Program-made: the position numbers and the translations under genes
Shown: positions 22,010-32,918 of the stretch, one piece after another
How positions within the stretch are numbered: position 1 is the stretch's first letter
Layout: each line of letters begins with the position of its first letter
Source of the DNA: Crocodylus rhombifer
Taxonomy: Eukaryota; Chordata; Crocodylia; Crocodylidae
Direction of reading: 5' to 3'
Assembly: GCA_038503035.1 (NCBI GenBank)
Contig: JAVSML010024360.1
Location: 568,806 to 632,805, forward strand
Length of the DNA stretch: 64,000 nt
Notes under the pieces: model-generated
The model's input: the letters and a program-made list of their open reading frames with translations, nothing else
Databases searched by the model: none
Told to the model about the DNA's origin: nothing

Positions 22010-22352
22010 AAATGAAAGCACCCATCAGCTAATTGGGGCTCCCAACCACCAGGACACATGGTGTGCTCCCACAGTGGGGAGCTCCACTCAGCTGATCAGA
22101 ACTCCCTTAGCTGGAAATACCCATCAGCTGACTGGGGCTCCAAGCCAAGAGAGCTCAGGGACTCAAGCTTGGTACTTGCTGGTACAGGTGAGGATCATGA
22201 TCCTGGGCTCCTCCTACACTGGCAATATGGTGTGGTGGGAACTAATGCTCAATCATACTTCCTGCCATGCATGTGTTGATATGGCAAGAAGCACAATTGT
22301 TGGGATTGTGCACTAGATCCCATTATGCCTTTAATCTAGCATCTGTCAGCAG
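22010..22352 (-). mobile_element. MITE-like repeat, family copy 2
   Basis: The reverse complement of this segment follows the same block order as 17681-18010: GGCATAATGGGATCTAGTGC, CATGGCAGGAAGTATGA, CTGTACCAGC, and repeated CAGCTGA..GGGCTCC units. In this copy the CAGCTGA unit is repeated about four times (22026-22140), so unit number varies between copies. Confidence 0.5.
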
Positions 22353-22459
22353 CCTAAAAACTGCCTCCATTTTCTCTTAGGTCATTGTTCTCAGGAATGT
22401 TGAGAATCCTTCCTCCCTCTGCCCTCCTACACAAGGTTTGACTGCAGCATATGCTTGCA

Positions 22460-22672
22460 CAGGGTGGTCAATCTTTGACACGTGCCACAAGTATCCCAGG
22501 CAGGCTCTGTGTATGGCATGCAGAAAATCTGGGGTGGGGGAGGGAGGGAGGGAGGGAGGACAGGGGAGGAACCAGAAAACGGAACTGCAGACTGGTAATG
22601 AAGGGGGATCAGAGTAGAACTTGGGGAAGGATTAATTTGTGGAATGCCTGCCAAAAAGCTTGTCACCCACTG
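22460..22672. mobile_element. Short hAT MITE with 8-bp target duplication
   Basis: The ends CAGGGTGGTCAATCTTTG and (reverse complement) CAGTGGGTGACAAGCTTTTT are inverted repeats. Flanks TGCTTGCA (22452-22459) and TGCTAGCA (22673-22680) match at seven of eight positions. The 213-bp interior, on the minus strand, matches the element at 11926-12183 in order: TTTTTGGCAGGC, pyrimidine-rich core, GCCATACACAGAG. This identifies a hAT-derived MITE family with two copies here. Confidence 0.8.
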
Positions 22673-22689
22673 TGCTAGCAGACTTAATT

Positions 22690-23049
22690 TAGCAAGTACA
22701 GTTATAATGAAGACATGGTGATACAACTTTAGCATCTACTAGCAAAAACTCTCCAGGGACTCTGTGTATGGCAAGTAGGCAGTATGTGTGACCTCTTTCT
22801 CTTATACATTTTCCTTTCTGTTAGTTGCTGATTGGCCTCATAAGTTGAATCTTTGCTTAGTTACCACCCACCAGACTTGAAAAACTAGTTTACTCTTAAG
22901 CAGTATTGCTCTATTTGTGTGCATGGGCACTGCATTTAAATGGATGATCATTGGAGTTCAACAGTCTTCTTTGTTATTCCCATTTCAAGTGCATGTATTT
23001 CTCTTGTGAGCCATCTCAGTATTGAGACAAAAGGCGACCAAGATGACAA
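22690..23049. other. Nothing recognised
   Basis: Short AT-rich spacer before the next element. Confidence 0.4.
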
Positions 23050-23052
23050 CCA

Positions 23053-23940
23053 GGGCACGTCCACACATGCAATCACATGCACTTTGCAGTGGCTCAAATA
23101 GAAGCAGTGCAAATTTGACCCAGGGCTTTTTGCCTCAGTGCACATGCTCAGACATGCACATCCTTGTGGAGCAAATTGTGCCACTTGAGGCAAAATAACC
23201 CTGCCTGGCTCCTCCCAGATCTGAAGCCAGGGGGAGCTGGAGCCCAGGGCCAGCACCTGTGCTGTCCCCAGCAGTATAAAAATCTGCCCTGTCCTGGCCT
23301 CAGTGGTATAAAAAGCTGCCCTGGCAAGTAGCTCAGGGCTACTATCTCTCAGGAGCTTCTGGGGCCCAGCCAATTGGTACCTGAGGAGACCACCCCTTGA
23401 GCCAGCTGGACTGCTGAAGCAGCTCTGAGAGTTCCCTTCACCCTCTACCCACTGCAGCAGTCTGGCAGTGGGGGCTGCTGCCTGGGTGTGACCTGCTGCG
23501 CACCCGCCAGACCCAGATGGGGACTGCACAGCCAGTAGCAGCATCTGCACCTCTGGGCCAGCTGCCAGTGGACTGTGGTTGCAGGGTGGCCCTTGTGTGG
23601 CACTACTGCTACATGTGCCCCCTGCCCAGCCATCGCCCAGAAGATGTTCCAGGTGTGGTGGCCTGCTTTGAACTGTCAACGCATGTCCTCCTGGCCCCAT
23701 TTTGCCAGGAGGTCAGCCACAGCCAGCTGGGTCCAAGGTGCCAGCTCTGAGCGAGCAGGGTCCTGCCACTGGCCTCCCTAGCAGGAATTCTGGTGGTCCC
23801 TATCTGAAAACTGAAAAACCCTGATAAAAACAACCCCATAGTCACTCTGCATTTTTTTGTTCCTGCACATGCCTGTTGCCCCATCTCAAAGGGGTTTGAG
23901 ATGGGGCAAGAGACATGTGCACACTCCTCTGGACATGCCC
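23053..23940 (+). mobile_element. Harbinger-like element, internally deleted relative of 58419-61841
   Basis: The ends GGGCACGTCCACACATGC and (reverse complement) GGGCATGTCCAGAGGAGT are flanked by CCA on both sides (23050-23052 and 23941-23943), a 3-bp duplication. Its left ~350 bp matches the right end of 58419-61841 in reverse orientation: TTTTTGCCTCAG, GAGGCAAAATAACCCTG, GGGGGAGCTGGAG, CAGTATAAAAA. Its right part matches the left-hand interior of that copy, including CTCTACCCACTGCAG, CATCGCCCAGAAGATG and a subterminal hairpin. The LINE-derived middle of the long copy is missing here. The 250-codon minus-strand frame across the element is not a gene. Confidence 0.7.
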
Positions 23941-24083
23941 CCAAAGTTCACCTTTAAAATGGAGTTTGAAGTTTGACACAGACAAGCAGAAGGGTCCTCC
24001 ATATCAAGCAGAATCAGTAAGTTGTATGTAGAGAGATTCCTCATATGATCACATTGTTCAGCTCCAATTATTTATAACATATA

Positions 24084-24873
24084 GGCTAAGTACAGACAGC
24101 CAAAAAGCCTGAGGCTGAATTGATTCAGTCTTTGCAGGTTAGTCTAAACTGCAGAGATTACACTGAAACAAAAGTGATCAGACATTTAACTTTGATTCAG
24201 GAAATGTAGCCACATGCCTGCACTAGTTCAGGCCAAAAGCTAGAGGGCACTAAAGCATAGCTCTCTGGCACATAGCCAACATGGGCTGTGTGTTTGCTTC
24301 CTCTTCCTGCTGCCCTCAAGGTCTTTGGGATTTATAGTCCAAAATCACAGCAACGGGACTCAGCAGAGTTGCTTATCAGTTCCTCTTCTTGCGTCTAGGT
24401 GCCTCTGAGATTTGTAGTCCACCGCTGCAGTAAGTTTGGGGGGGGGGCAGGGGTGTAAACCCCTCCCTGTCCCCAGATCCCAGCCAGGGGAAAGCAGTCC
24501 CCATTCTGCAGGGGAGGGCTGCATCACCAGCCAGACTTGCCCCCCTTGTCAGCCAGCTCTCACTGCTCCGGCTAGGGAGCAGAGGGTCAGGGAGCCCCGC
24601 TCTCTGGAGCAAACAGCACAGCTTAGCTCAGGGCTGCAAAGCATGCTGAGGGACTGTGATTTAACTTGAACCAGGAAGAGGTCTGAGACAGAAGTTTCAT
24701 AAATGGGTTTGACCCAAATCAGTTTAATCTGATACTACATTCAACCAGGTTTATCTTAAACTAGCTTCAGCCATTTTAAACTGGTTTATGTGCACTAAGC
24801 TGGTGTTCTGATACAGGTTTAAACCAGTTTCTGATCACTTAAACAGGTTTATGTATAACTTCTGTCCCTAGCC
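24084..24873 (+). mobile_element. Inverted-repeat DNA element, short copy of the 31147-32766 family
   Basis: The termini GGCTAAGTACAGACAGCC and (reverse complement) GGCTAGGGACAGAAGTTA are inverted. The subterminal left side has GCAGGTTAGTCTAAACTGCA. The right side is rich in GGTTTA/AAACCAG blocks. Both sides match 31147-32766 on the opposite strand. The centre holds one GC-rich unit (GGTGTAAACCCCTCCCTG and following), which is multiplied in the long copy. Flanks are ATA and ATG, so a 3-bp target duplication with one change is possible. The ends resemble those of 56780-57829, suggesting Harbinger. Confidence 0.6.
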
Positions 24874-24876
24874 ATG

Positions 24877-26162
24877 TTGTGTAGGCAAGAGGCAAGACTA
24901 CAAAATTCAGAGCTCATCTTGAGTTCAGAGGCACCTAAGTTTTAATGTAAGTAGCAGATGTTGTAGTGTGATGTCTTGTAGTGTGTCCCTTGTTGATACA
25001 CACTTGTGAGTGTAACCAAATTCAGGGAAAAACATTTCAAATCTAGGCAGTAGTTTCATTTTTTCCAGTGATTGGGTATATATGACAATGAACAGGAACT
25101 ATGCCAACTATTGACTGTTATGGTGATTATCTCAAATGGCAGCTAAAAGAGCTCTTTTTACAGTACAGCTTCTGAATTCTGATATATTTTTATTGGCTCA
25201 GTGGGTTTGTGGTATGAAATGATACTACACTGTGTAGATAGTGGGGCTGATCTTTTCCAGTTCTGAGGTAGGGTTTGGGCAAAGCTGATGATAGAGAAAG
25301 GCAACATCAGCATTGAATAATTAACATGGGGCATGGTTTTGCCACTTCCACAATGCTGTTTAAAGCTTGAACCAGAAATATGGCCTCGTTCACTTGTATA
25401 GCCTCATCTACATGTGTACCAGACCTGAAAATAAGGGAGCAAACCTCTTTTGAGCATGCCAGAAGCCAAGAACTTGAGTGGTGATGGTGGGTGGGGTACA
25501 CCAGGGTGGCCTCACCATCCCATTTACAGGTTTGGAGGGTGCACAACAGGAACAGGGGCCCAGAACCATTCCTGTTGGAAGCACTCTCAGAAGCACAGGT
25601 ATAAACCGTTGGGAACCATCCTTTGTATTCACTTGAATTCAAGTAATGTTATATTAAAATAAATGAAGGTGACCTTTTAAAATAAAAAGGACACATGCTT
25701 TTACCATTCCAGGTTTCAGTCAGAATCAGAAATATCAAAATACTGTGAGAGAATCTATGCTTGTGAGGTTTCCAGCCTGGCTGAAACAAGAAAGTACTGG
25801 AAACCTCACAAAAGAACTTGATCTTGTGAGCGTCTTTCCAGGCCACAGTGGTTTGGACAATGTTGATAAGCTACCAAACTTCCAGATGTTTATTACAACC
25901 TTAACAAACCATTGGAGATTCACTCATTCTACAACCCAGATCTTCCTTGTCAAGAAGCACAGGCATGGGGCACACAACTACAGGTTAAATTTGGGAGTTT
26001 TTTTCAGCAGAGAGACAGGTAGTTGTTGGTATGGGAGACAGGTTGCTCATGGCTCCAGCTGCATGGAGTGGAGTAGGGGCAGGACTCAGCTGCAAGAGGA
26101 AGTGCAACTGCCAGTGTCAGGTAGATCTTCCCCTGGCCCTACAGTCACGGTGGATTTATATG
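24877..26162. other. No gene; one short perfect hairpin
   Basis: AT-rich spacer. Frames of 65-141 codons overlap on both strands at 25307-26170 without motifs. A 14-bp perfect inverted repeat is listed separately. Confidence 0.4.
25762..25810. repeat. Perfect 14-bp inverted repeat with 21-nt loop
   Basis: TGTGAGGTTTCCAG at 25762-25775 is exactly complementary to CTGGAAACCTCACA at 25797-25810. It lies outside any recognised element. The stem is shorter than an animal pre-miRNA stem, so I do not call an RNA gene. Confidence 0.6.
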
Positions 26163-26170
26163 CTGAATAA

Positions 26171-26980
26171 TAGGGCTGTGTGAAGCTTTGGTCCCTGATT
26201 CAATCTGGCAGAGATTTGGCCCAATTTGGCGGCCAAATCTCCAAATCCAAATCAAATCAGGAGACCCTTTGATCTTTCTGAATCAAATAGAAACCCTCCG
26301 AATTGATTCAGAGAGTTTCAGAAAGATTCAGCATTTTGGACATAGACACAGCTTTGAATGTTTTTTCTACATACCTCTAGGTACCAGGCATCTTGTGAAT
26401 GCTGCAATGCTGGGGTGCATCAAGCATCCCATAGGAGTGCAGGCAGCTCCTCATTGTGCTCAGCAGCAGACCCGGAAATGGGCCAGAAGCACTTTCAGTC
26501 CACTTCCAGGTCCAATGGTGAGCATGGTGGAGGGTCCCCCCACACCTTCTAGCAGCCAATTGCCAAACCAATTGCCACACCTCCGAGTTCCCCCTGCAGC
26601 CAATTGCCAAACCGGCGGGGTATGGGCAGGGGTCCCCAGTGTGCTCACCAGCGGACCTGGAAGTGGACTGAAGTGTTTCCAGTCTACTTCCAGGTTTGCT
26701 GTCCAGCACGCGGGGGACCCCCCCCCGCATTCCTGTGGGGCGCTCCATCCACCCCACCCCAGCATTGCAGCATTCACAAACTGCACCTGGTACCTCAAGG
26801 TATGTAGAAAAAACATTTAAAGCTGTATCTATGGCCGAATCACTGATTCTCTGAATCAGCATCAAATCTTCGGATTCGGCTGAATCAAGTCAGGGACAGT
26901 GATCTGAATCAACAAATTGAATTACTGTCTGCAATTTGGTCCAAATCTGAATTGAATATGGCCTGTTTCACACACCCCTA
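26171..26980. mobile_element. Large fold-back hAT-like element
   Basis: The ends TAGGGCTGTGTGAAGC and (reverse complement) TAGGGGTGTGTGAAACAG are flanked by CTGAATAA (26163-26170) and CTGAGTAG (26981-26988), six of eight identical, with both differences A/G. The interior is a long imperfect palindrome. GAATGTTTTTTCTACATACC (left, ~26356) pairs with GGTATGTAGAAAAAACATTT (right, ~26799). CTGCAATGCTGGGGT pairs with ACCCCAGCATTGCAG, and CAGTCCACTTCCAGGTC pairs with GACCTGGAAGTGGACTG. The many mirror-image frames on both strands arise from this palindrome. No transposase is seen. Confidence 0.7.
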
Positions 26981-26988
26981 CTGAGTAG

Positions 26989-27485
26989 TGATGCAAAATC
27001 TTCAATTCAGTGGCAGATCTAGAGCCTCCTTTCTGATGCCCCTTCCCCTATCCCATTGCCTCCCTTTACTGAGTGTCCAGGGCTTATGGCCTGGTCACCT
27101 ATCCTTAGTTATGATACTAATGTGTGCTACTAGCTTTTTTTCCTTGGGCAGTAAATATTGAGTTTATACAGTGCTTATAAAGATCTATGCCATTCACATA
27201 CCTCCAAAGGACATTGTTAAAGTGTAAAGTCAAGAACTCAGGAGTTAGGAAAATGCCTGTGTAAGTTTCATTAAGCTTCCTTGTACACCTGCATTATGTT
27301 ATGGTCCTGAATGATATGAACACATACTATTTTTTCCATAGGAGTTGTACCTTAGTCAGTGAACAAGATGGACCTGCTTTGGGAATTATCAGAGTTATGA
27401 AAGACTTCCATTGGACTATTACCATGGTTATTGTAGAAGCTAGAGGGTATATAGTGAGGCAGAAAAAAGGGACCCATCTTATGAT
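26989..27485. other. Nothing recognised
   Basis: AT-rich spacer. A 69-codon frame at 27301-27510 has no recognised motif. Confidence 0.4.
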
Positions 27486-27489
27486 TAAG

Positions 27490-27745
27490 GAAGGGCAGCA
27501 AGGATTCTAGCCCTGCTTTTGCCACAGACATCCCTGTGTTATATTGGGCAAGTCACTTAAACCAAGCATTTTACAAGTGGTAGTTAATTATGTGTGCTTT
27601 CTGACTGCCGGCAATGGGTATATCTCAAACTAGGTACTCAAAATTAGGAGATGCTTTGACTTTAACTTCTTGCCTGTGTATCCTGTCCATAAAATGAGGA
27701 TGATAACACCCTAATCAACTCAAATTGGCTATGAAAATAATTGTG
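27490..27745 (+). repeat. MIR-like SINE copy
   Basis: Diagnostic blocks appear in the right order: 'TAGCCCTGCTTTTGCCACAG', 'TTGGGCAAGTCACTTAAACC', and 'CTGTCCATAAAATGAGGATG' followed by ATAACACC. These correspond to the CORE/MIR-type 'CCTTGGGCAAGTCACTTAACC...CATCTGTAAAATGGGGATAATA'. About 100 bp separates the last two blocks, longer than in the mammalian consensus, so an insertion or another subfamily is likely. This is an ancient tRNA-derived retroposon. Confidence 0.55.
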
Positions 27746-27814
27746 ATATCCCACTAGCACTATAGAAAAGCCTCAGGAGAAATTAATTTTTCTGTCTTCT
27801 GATAAGGGTTGAAT

Positions 27815-27975
27815 AATGTGGGGGTGGGAAGGATGTGGCCCGCCAAGCCATTCTATCCAGCCCACAGGGCACCTAAACATTTTAGAAAATTAATATTTAT
27901 CTGCCCTTGGCTGCCTATCATGCGGCCCTCTATGGCTTGCCAAACTCAATAAGCAGTCCTCCACCTGAAATAGTT
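27815..27975. repeat. hAT-like repeat fragment
   Basis: GGGGTGGGAAGGATGTGGCC followed by CGCCAAGCC, and later GCGGCCCTCTATGGCTTGCC, resemble the paired ends of hAT MITEs of the CAGGGGTGGGCAA type. Neither exact terminus nor duplication is preserved. Confidence 0.35.
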
Positions 27976-30030
27976 GCCAGACTTGGAAGTCTTAGTTTCC
28001 ATTCCAGGGTTTTGAAAGAGTGTACTCTGGGAGTAGACACTTTTGCCCTCCTCATCTGAACACATCTGCCCTGTTCATTTCAACTCTTCCATGTCTGTCT
28101 TCCTCCTTGCCCACCCCTAACTCATCTTCCTAGTGCCATCTCTATCTCCCCTTCTCAGTTTTCATGTTCCAGGGCCATCACCAAGGCATCTGCAGTCTGT
28201 TTCCCTCCCACCATCCCCTTCCCCACAGCTTGCTCTTCCTTCTATCAGTCTCTCTTCTTTCAGGCGATTGTCCTCCTTGGGCTGCATCTTTTTTGTCCCC
28301 ACAACCTCCTAGTCCTCCTCCTTAGATGTCTCTTCAATCTGTCCTCTCTCTTCTACTCCTACTGCTCACATAGGAGCAGTAGGAGTAGAAGAGAGAGGTG
28401 TCTTTAACCACCTATGGCTGCACAGCTTCTTATCAGACCTGTGACTCCTCCTCCCTGTGTCCCACTTGTCTGTCTGCTTTCCCAGGCGGTCCCAGGCTTC
28501 CCAGCTCCTCAGCTAATCATCCCTAATCTTCTGCTGGTTCCTGTCTCCCTTTTCAAGTTTCCCTCTTTAGCTTCCAATCCCAGGTTTGCTCCAAGCTCCT
28601 TGCCCAGTCAGCTGCAGTCTCCATCCCATACAAGATTCCAGGTTCAGTTCCTGGTCACATTCCCTGAACTCCTTGTCCCAGTCTCCTCATTCCACTTTTC
28701 TTGTAGGTCTGATTTTTGTTTCTTCAGTATTTGAACGAGGCAATTTCTTTATCCTCATTGCCTGGGCCCAGCAGGGGCTCATTGAATGCACAGGTTCTCA
28801 GCTCTCCCTGTATAGCCCACAGCACCCTACAGGAGTGGCTTCAAGGCAAGTCTTGCTTATAGAATCCAGCCCTGAGTACAGAGGCTAGCCCCCAGTGAGA
28901 GCATGCTCATTGCAGATGGTATCTTCTGGAAATGTGCTACTAAAAATCCAAAGTCCAAGGGTGAATCCACCCTCCTCCCCACTCCCCCTTCCCCCCCCCT
29001 CAAAAAAAACCCCAAACCAAAACAAACCAAAACTTTTAACTTGGCTAAAAGTGGGTGGATATTCATGAGAATAGAAAAAGATATCCCAACCATATAAGCT
29101 ACCCCCTACTAAATTTGTGAAAAAAAATCATTTCAAGTTTTGTTCTCAGAAATGCTTAACTGGTTTGGCTGAATCGGTTTTGGGTTTTTTTGTTTGTTTG
29201 TTTTCTTGTTTTAATTCAGCCTGAGGCAGACACCTGGCTTGGACTATTTCAGGCTAGACAGTTTGGCTAAATTATAAGCAACTGCAATAGGGAGTGTCAG
29301 GCAAACCAGTACTTCCTGCCAGTAACTCAATTATGCATCACTTTCTAAATGATCCATATAAAACTAGTAAATCAGTTAAGCATAGGAAGCAGCATCTGTT
29401 TCAGAACTAAAAGGAAGATATGGACACTGCTAATCCAGCAATGTGTTATACTTGTCAAAAAACTGTGCCTCCATGGCAGGCCCACGAGCTAGCAGTATTG
29501 GAAGAGTTTCCTGAATCATCACAAAGAGCCAGTGGGTAAAGTTTTCTGTGAATAAAGTTCAACATGAATAAGTTTAGTGGGGGAAAAATCTCTGGCTAAT
29601 GAACATTTAAAATAAAACGTGTATTACGTCTTCTCTTCGAAGTTATTACAATAGAACAGTATAACTTTTTTGGAGGCTTAATTCAAAGCCCATGAAAATC
29701 AATGGCAAGCCTTCCACTCTGGCCATTTTGAGTCAAAGTTAGACTCAGAGACTAATACACATGGATCTGATTCTTTGTTGTCTTTATCATGTTCTAACAG
29801 GGCCCTAACCCCTTCACTAGAAGAGGGAGGGGGCCAGGTACCCATGGCCCATTCCCCTCTTCTTCAACCTTCTTTCCCTTCTTGCACTTTTCCCTCCCCT
29901 AAACTTGCTATGTGCTTGCTGGTGTCTTCACCCTGGTATGGAGGTACCATTCTCCCCTAGTCCTTCACCTTTTTGGTCCCTTACCTTTTTCCATCTCTGT
30001 CCGTGCCCTGGTAGTGAACACAGGGCTCAA
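27976..30030. other. Pyrimidine-rich segment and spacer, no gene
   Basis: About 28050-28720 is strikingly C+T-rich on the plus strand (CTCC, TTCC, CCCAG blocks in loose repetition), giving frames of 100-106 codons that lack motifs. It contains a perfect hairpin at 28343-28398, listed separately. C runs and A runs occur at 28980-29030 and T/G-rich tracts at 29185-29215. Confidence 0.45.
28343..28398. repeat. Perfect 25-bp inverted repeat with 6-nt spacer
   Basis: The arm 28343-28367 (starting CCTCTCTCTTCTACTCCTAC) is exactly complementary to 28374-28398, with spacer ACATAG. There are no mismatches in 25 pairs. The left arm continues the pyrimidine-rich context, while the right arm is its reverse complement dropped into that context. 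This suggests a local template-switch (snap-back) duplication rather than an old element. Confidence 0.75.
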
Positions 30031-30034
30031 CCCA

Positions 30035-30965
30035 CTGGAAGGAGGGACCTGCAATAAGATGGCTGCTGAGTCTAAGTGCAAGCAGAGCCAGAGAACCCAG
30101 GCCAGGGAACTGGAAACAAGGTGGCCATCAAGTCCAGGTGTGGGCAGAGCTTGATGACCCAGGATGGGGAAGTAGAGGAGTCTTGTGACCCAGTGAGCCC
30201 TGCATAAGCCCCTGCCTTGGGCCAGAAGGGCAGTCTGGCTATGGAAGCTGTTGGGGATGAAATTGTTTATGAGAGGTGTGAGGACTAGAGCCTAGACTGT
30301 GGAGAGGACTCAGGAGGCAGCCCTGAGTGAAGGGGAACTGGGAGCCTGCATAAGAAGTAAGCCAAGTACCTGGGCACTTTCTGTTTGGCCTTTGTTTCTT
30401 TTTCATGGAGCTTGCCACCAAGGGGTGCAGTGGATCCCATGTGGGACACTCTTTTGAGCCAGAACTGGTGCATGCATTTTCGGGATGTCATTCCCCATCC
30501 TTCTTTTCCCCAGAGAAATAGGCTGCAGCTATAGGGGTAGAGGAGCCACAGAAAGGGGTGACTGGGGTGTACCCCAAATTGGAAACTGAGCTGTATGGAA
30601 CATAAAGCCATAGAGTGTGATTAGAGGGCACTTGGTGGCCACAGCAGGTACAGACTGGGGGCTGGTGGGCGCACAGCCTGAGAAGGGTGGGACTTGGACT
30701 TTGGGGCCAGAGAGCCCAGTGCCCTGAGTAGGGTGGAGAAAAAAAAAACCCAGGAAGGCTTGGCAGCCTGAGAGGGGATGGAGATAAAGGCCTTTAAAGG
30801 CTGGATCAGAAGCTGGGAATCCCCTGAGCTAGTGGGCCCATCAAAGGAGAGAGGGCGGAGGCTGAGAAGGCCAAAGCCCAACACAGGAACAACTGCAGGA
30901 TTTTCCTAAGGCCCCCAGGCAGCCTTCCTCCTCTCTGAATATTAATATCAAAAGCATGGCAGGAA
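30035..30965 (+). mobile_element. LTR-like repeat, copy 2
   Basis: Purine- and G-rich segment with repeated GCCTGAGA, GGGCC and AGCCTGCATAAG blocks. It ends TATTAATATCAAAAGCATGG (30938-30957), which aligns with TATTAAGAACAAGGCATGG in the repeat at 21200-21860. The shared end supports a common family. The limits, and whether this is LTR or leader sequence, are uncertain. Confidence 0.35.
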
Positions 30966-31146
30966 GTAAAGGAAGTGAGGGCCCCTCAAACTAGAGCTGG
31001 AGCAGGGATTGTGCACACATAGGAAGTATCATGCCTGGCCCTGGGATGTGAACCTGCCATGTATGTGCAGTCACTGACACCAGTACAAAGTGGTATAAAG
31101 GACTGCATGCAATGCAAGAAATCAGGCCCATAACACTTGCTTTTGT

Positions 31147-32766
31147 GGCTAGGGACAGAAGTTATACACAAGCCGGTTTAAGTGATCAGGAACAGGTTTA
31201 AATTTGCAACAGAACAGAAGTTTAGTGCACTTAAACCACTTTCAAGGTGGACAAAACTGGTTTAAGATAAGCCTGGTTGGATATAGTATCAGACTGAACT
31301 GATTTGGGTCAAACCGGTATATGGAACTTATATCCCAGACCCCTTCCTGGTTCAAGTTAACTCAGTCTCCTAGCATCACAGGATGATTTGCAGCCCCAGG
31401 AGAACATGGTTGGCCCACCACTCTGCTCCCTAACTGGAGCACTAATCATGGCTCCAACTGGCTCAGAAGGGACAAAGCAGCCTCTGCCTGGCTTTTTCCC
31501 TGCTCCCCGCTCAAGCAGAGGGCTGGGGGGTGGGAGGTGTGGCTAGATGCTGGCCAGGCCAATATGCTGAGACAGAGGAGGATTTAAACCGCATCCCCCC
31601 TTACCTCAGCGTGCTGGCTTGGCAGGCATCTGGCCATGCCTCCCCGCCTCTATGCCCAGGCAGGGTGAAAAGTGAGGCAGGAAGATCCCAGCTGGGGTCC
31701 TGTCGGGGTTTATACTGCTCTTCTTGGTTCTGGACCTCAGACAGGATTTTCCCTGGAGGCAGGGGCAGTCCCTGCCACATTTCTGGCTTCTGCTCCCTGC
31801 TTTGTGTGTGTGGGGGGGAAGGAGGGGAGAAAGAGGACAGCCCTTGCTGGGGTTTTCTCCCTTGCTCACGTGGAAAGCAGGGGCCATGGCCACGCAGGTG
31901 GTTTTCAACCCCCCTCCCTCTCTGCCTGAGCATGGGAGCCTCAGGCCATAGTGTGGACATGCCCCCCACCCCTCCACTAGAGTGTGTGGGGGGGAAGCCC
32001 CTGCCAAGTTCTTGCCCTCCCCACCCCCCCAGCAAACCCCAGCTGGGGGCTGGGGCCAGGGAGGGGGTTACAGTCTCATGAACAACTGGGAGGGGGTTTA
32101 AAACTCCTCCCTCCCCATCTCAGTGTGCAAGCTGGGCTCAGTTCTTCCCCCTGCTCACCATTCAAAGAGGGGGGGGCAGAAGCCTGGCAAGGACTACCCT
32201 CCACCAGCAGGGAGCAGAGGGGGAAAAGTCTAACAGGGATTGCCTCTCCCTTTCTCCTCCCTGCTTCCCCACACCAGGCAGACTGTGGCTGGGGTCCCCT
32301 GTGGGCCAAGGATAGGGTTTAAACCTCCTCTCCCCCCATTCCCCCCTTCACCAGCATGGTGGCCTGGGCCAGGAGTGAGGTATAAGCCTGACAGAGGTGC
32401 CCCCTGCCCCACTCCAACTGGCCTAGGCTAGGGTCCTATGCTGGTGAGGGAGGGGCATTTAAAGCCCATCTCCTCCTGGTCTCACCATGCTGGCCCCAGG
32501 CTGGGGCCTGGCCATGCCCCTTCTGCTCAAGCAGGGAAGGGTCAAAGCCTTGGAGTGTTTCTGTCCTCCCCTGTATTCTGCAGTGGCTGGCAGGAGGGCT
32601 CCAGCATTCCCCAGCTTCTGGCCTGAGCTACTGCAGGCATGTGACTGCATTTCTGTAATCAGAAGTGAATGTCTCTTCACTTGCTTCTTGGGTCAGTCTT
32701 CACAGGTTAGACTAACCTGCAAAGATTGAATCAATTCAGCCTCTGGCTCTTTGTCTGTACTTAGTT
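31147..32766 (-). mobile_element. Large inverted-repeat DNA element with internal GC-rich array
   Basis: The left end GGCTAGGGACAGAAGTTATA and right end (reverse complement) AACTAAGTACAGACAAAGAG match the termini of 24084-24873 in inverse orientation. The GGTTTAAGTGATCAGG block, GGTTTAAGATAAGCC block and AGGTTAGACTAACCTGCAAA block are shared too. The centre (about 31500-32600) holds about six diverged tandem units. Each contains a GGG(T)TTAAAC-like core, then CTCC-rich sequence and a CACCATGCTGG/CAGTGTGCAAGC block. Core positions are about 31580, 31708, 31900, 32094, 32314 and 32452, an irregular 130-220 bp spacing. Long frames here on both strands are composition artefacts. Confidence 0.6.
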
Positions 32767-32918
32767 TACATGTGAAAATAACTGACTTTCTTTTTCAATG
32801 CTCTCACTTTATTGGTCAGCACTTTAAATCCACTTAATGTAACCAACATCTTATCAGGTAGATAACAGAGAAGGTGGAGATACAAAAAAATTATAGCCCT
32901 TTCCTTCCTCCTCTCATA

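Noticed and set aside
22948..23700. 250-codon open frame on the minus strand
   Set aside because: It spans most of the Harbinger-like element at 23053-23940, has overlapping frames on other strands and no domain. It reflects GC-rich repeat sequence.
25762..25810. miRNA precursor
   Set aside because: The stem is only 14 bp, well short of an animal pre-miRNA stem, with no evidence of conservation.
31530..32626. Many overlapping frames of 60-183 codons
   Set aside because: They overlap on both strands in all frames within the GC-rich array of the element at 31147-32766.
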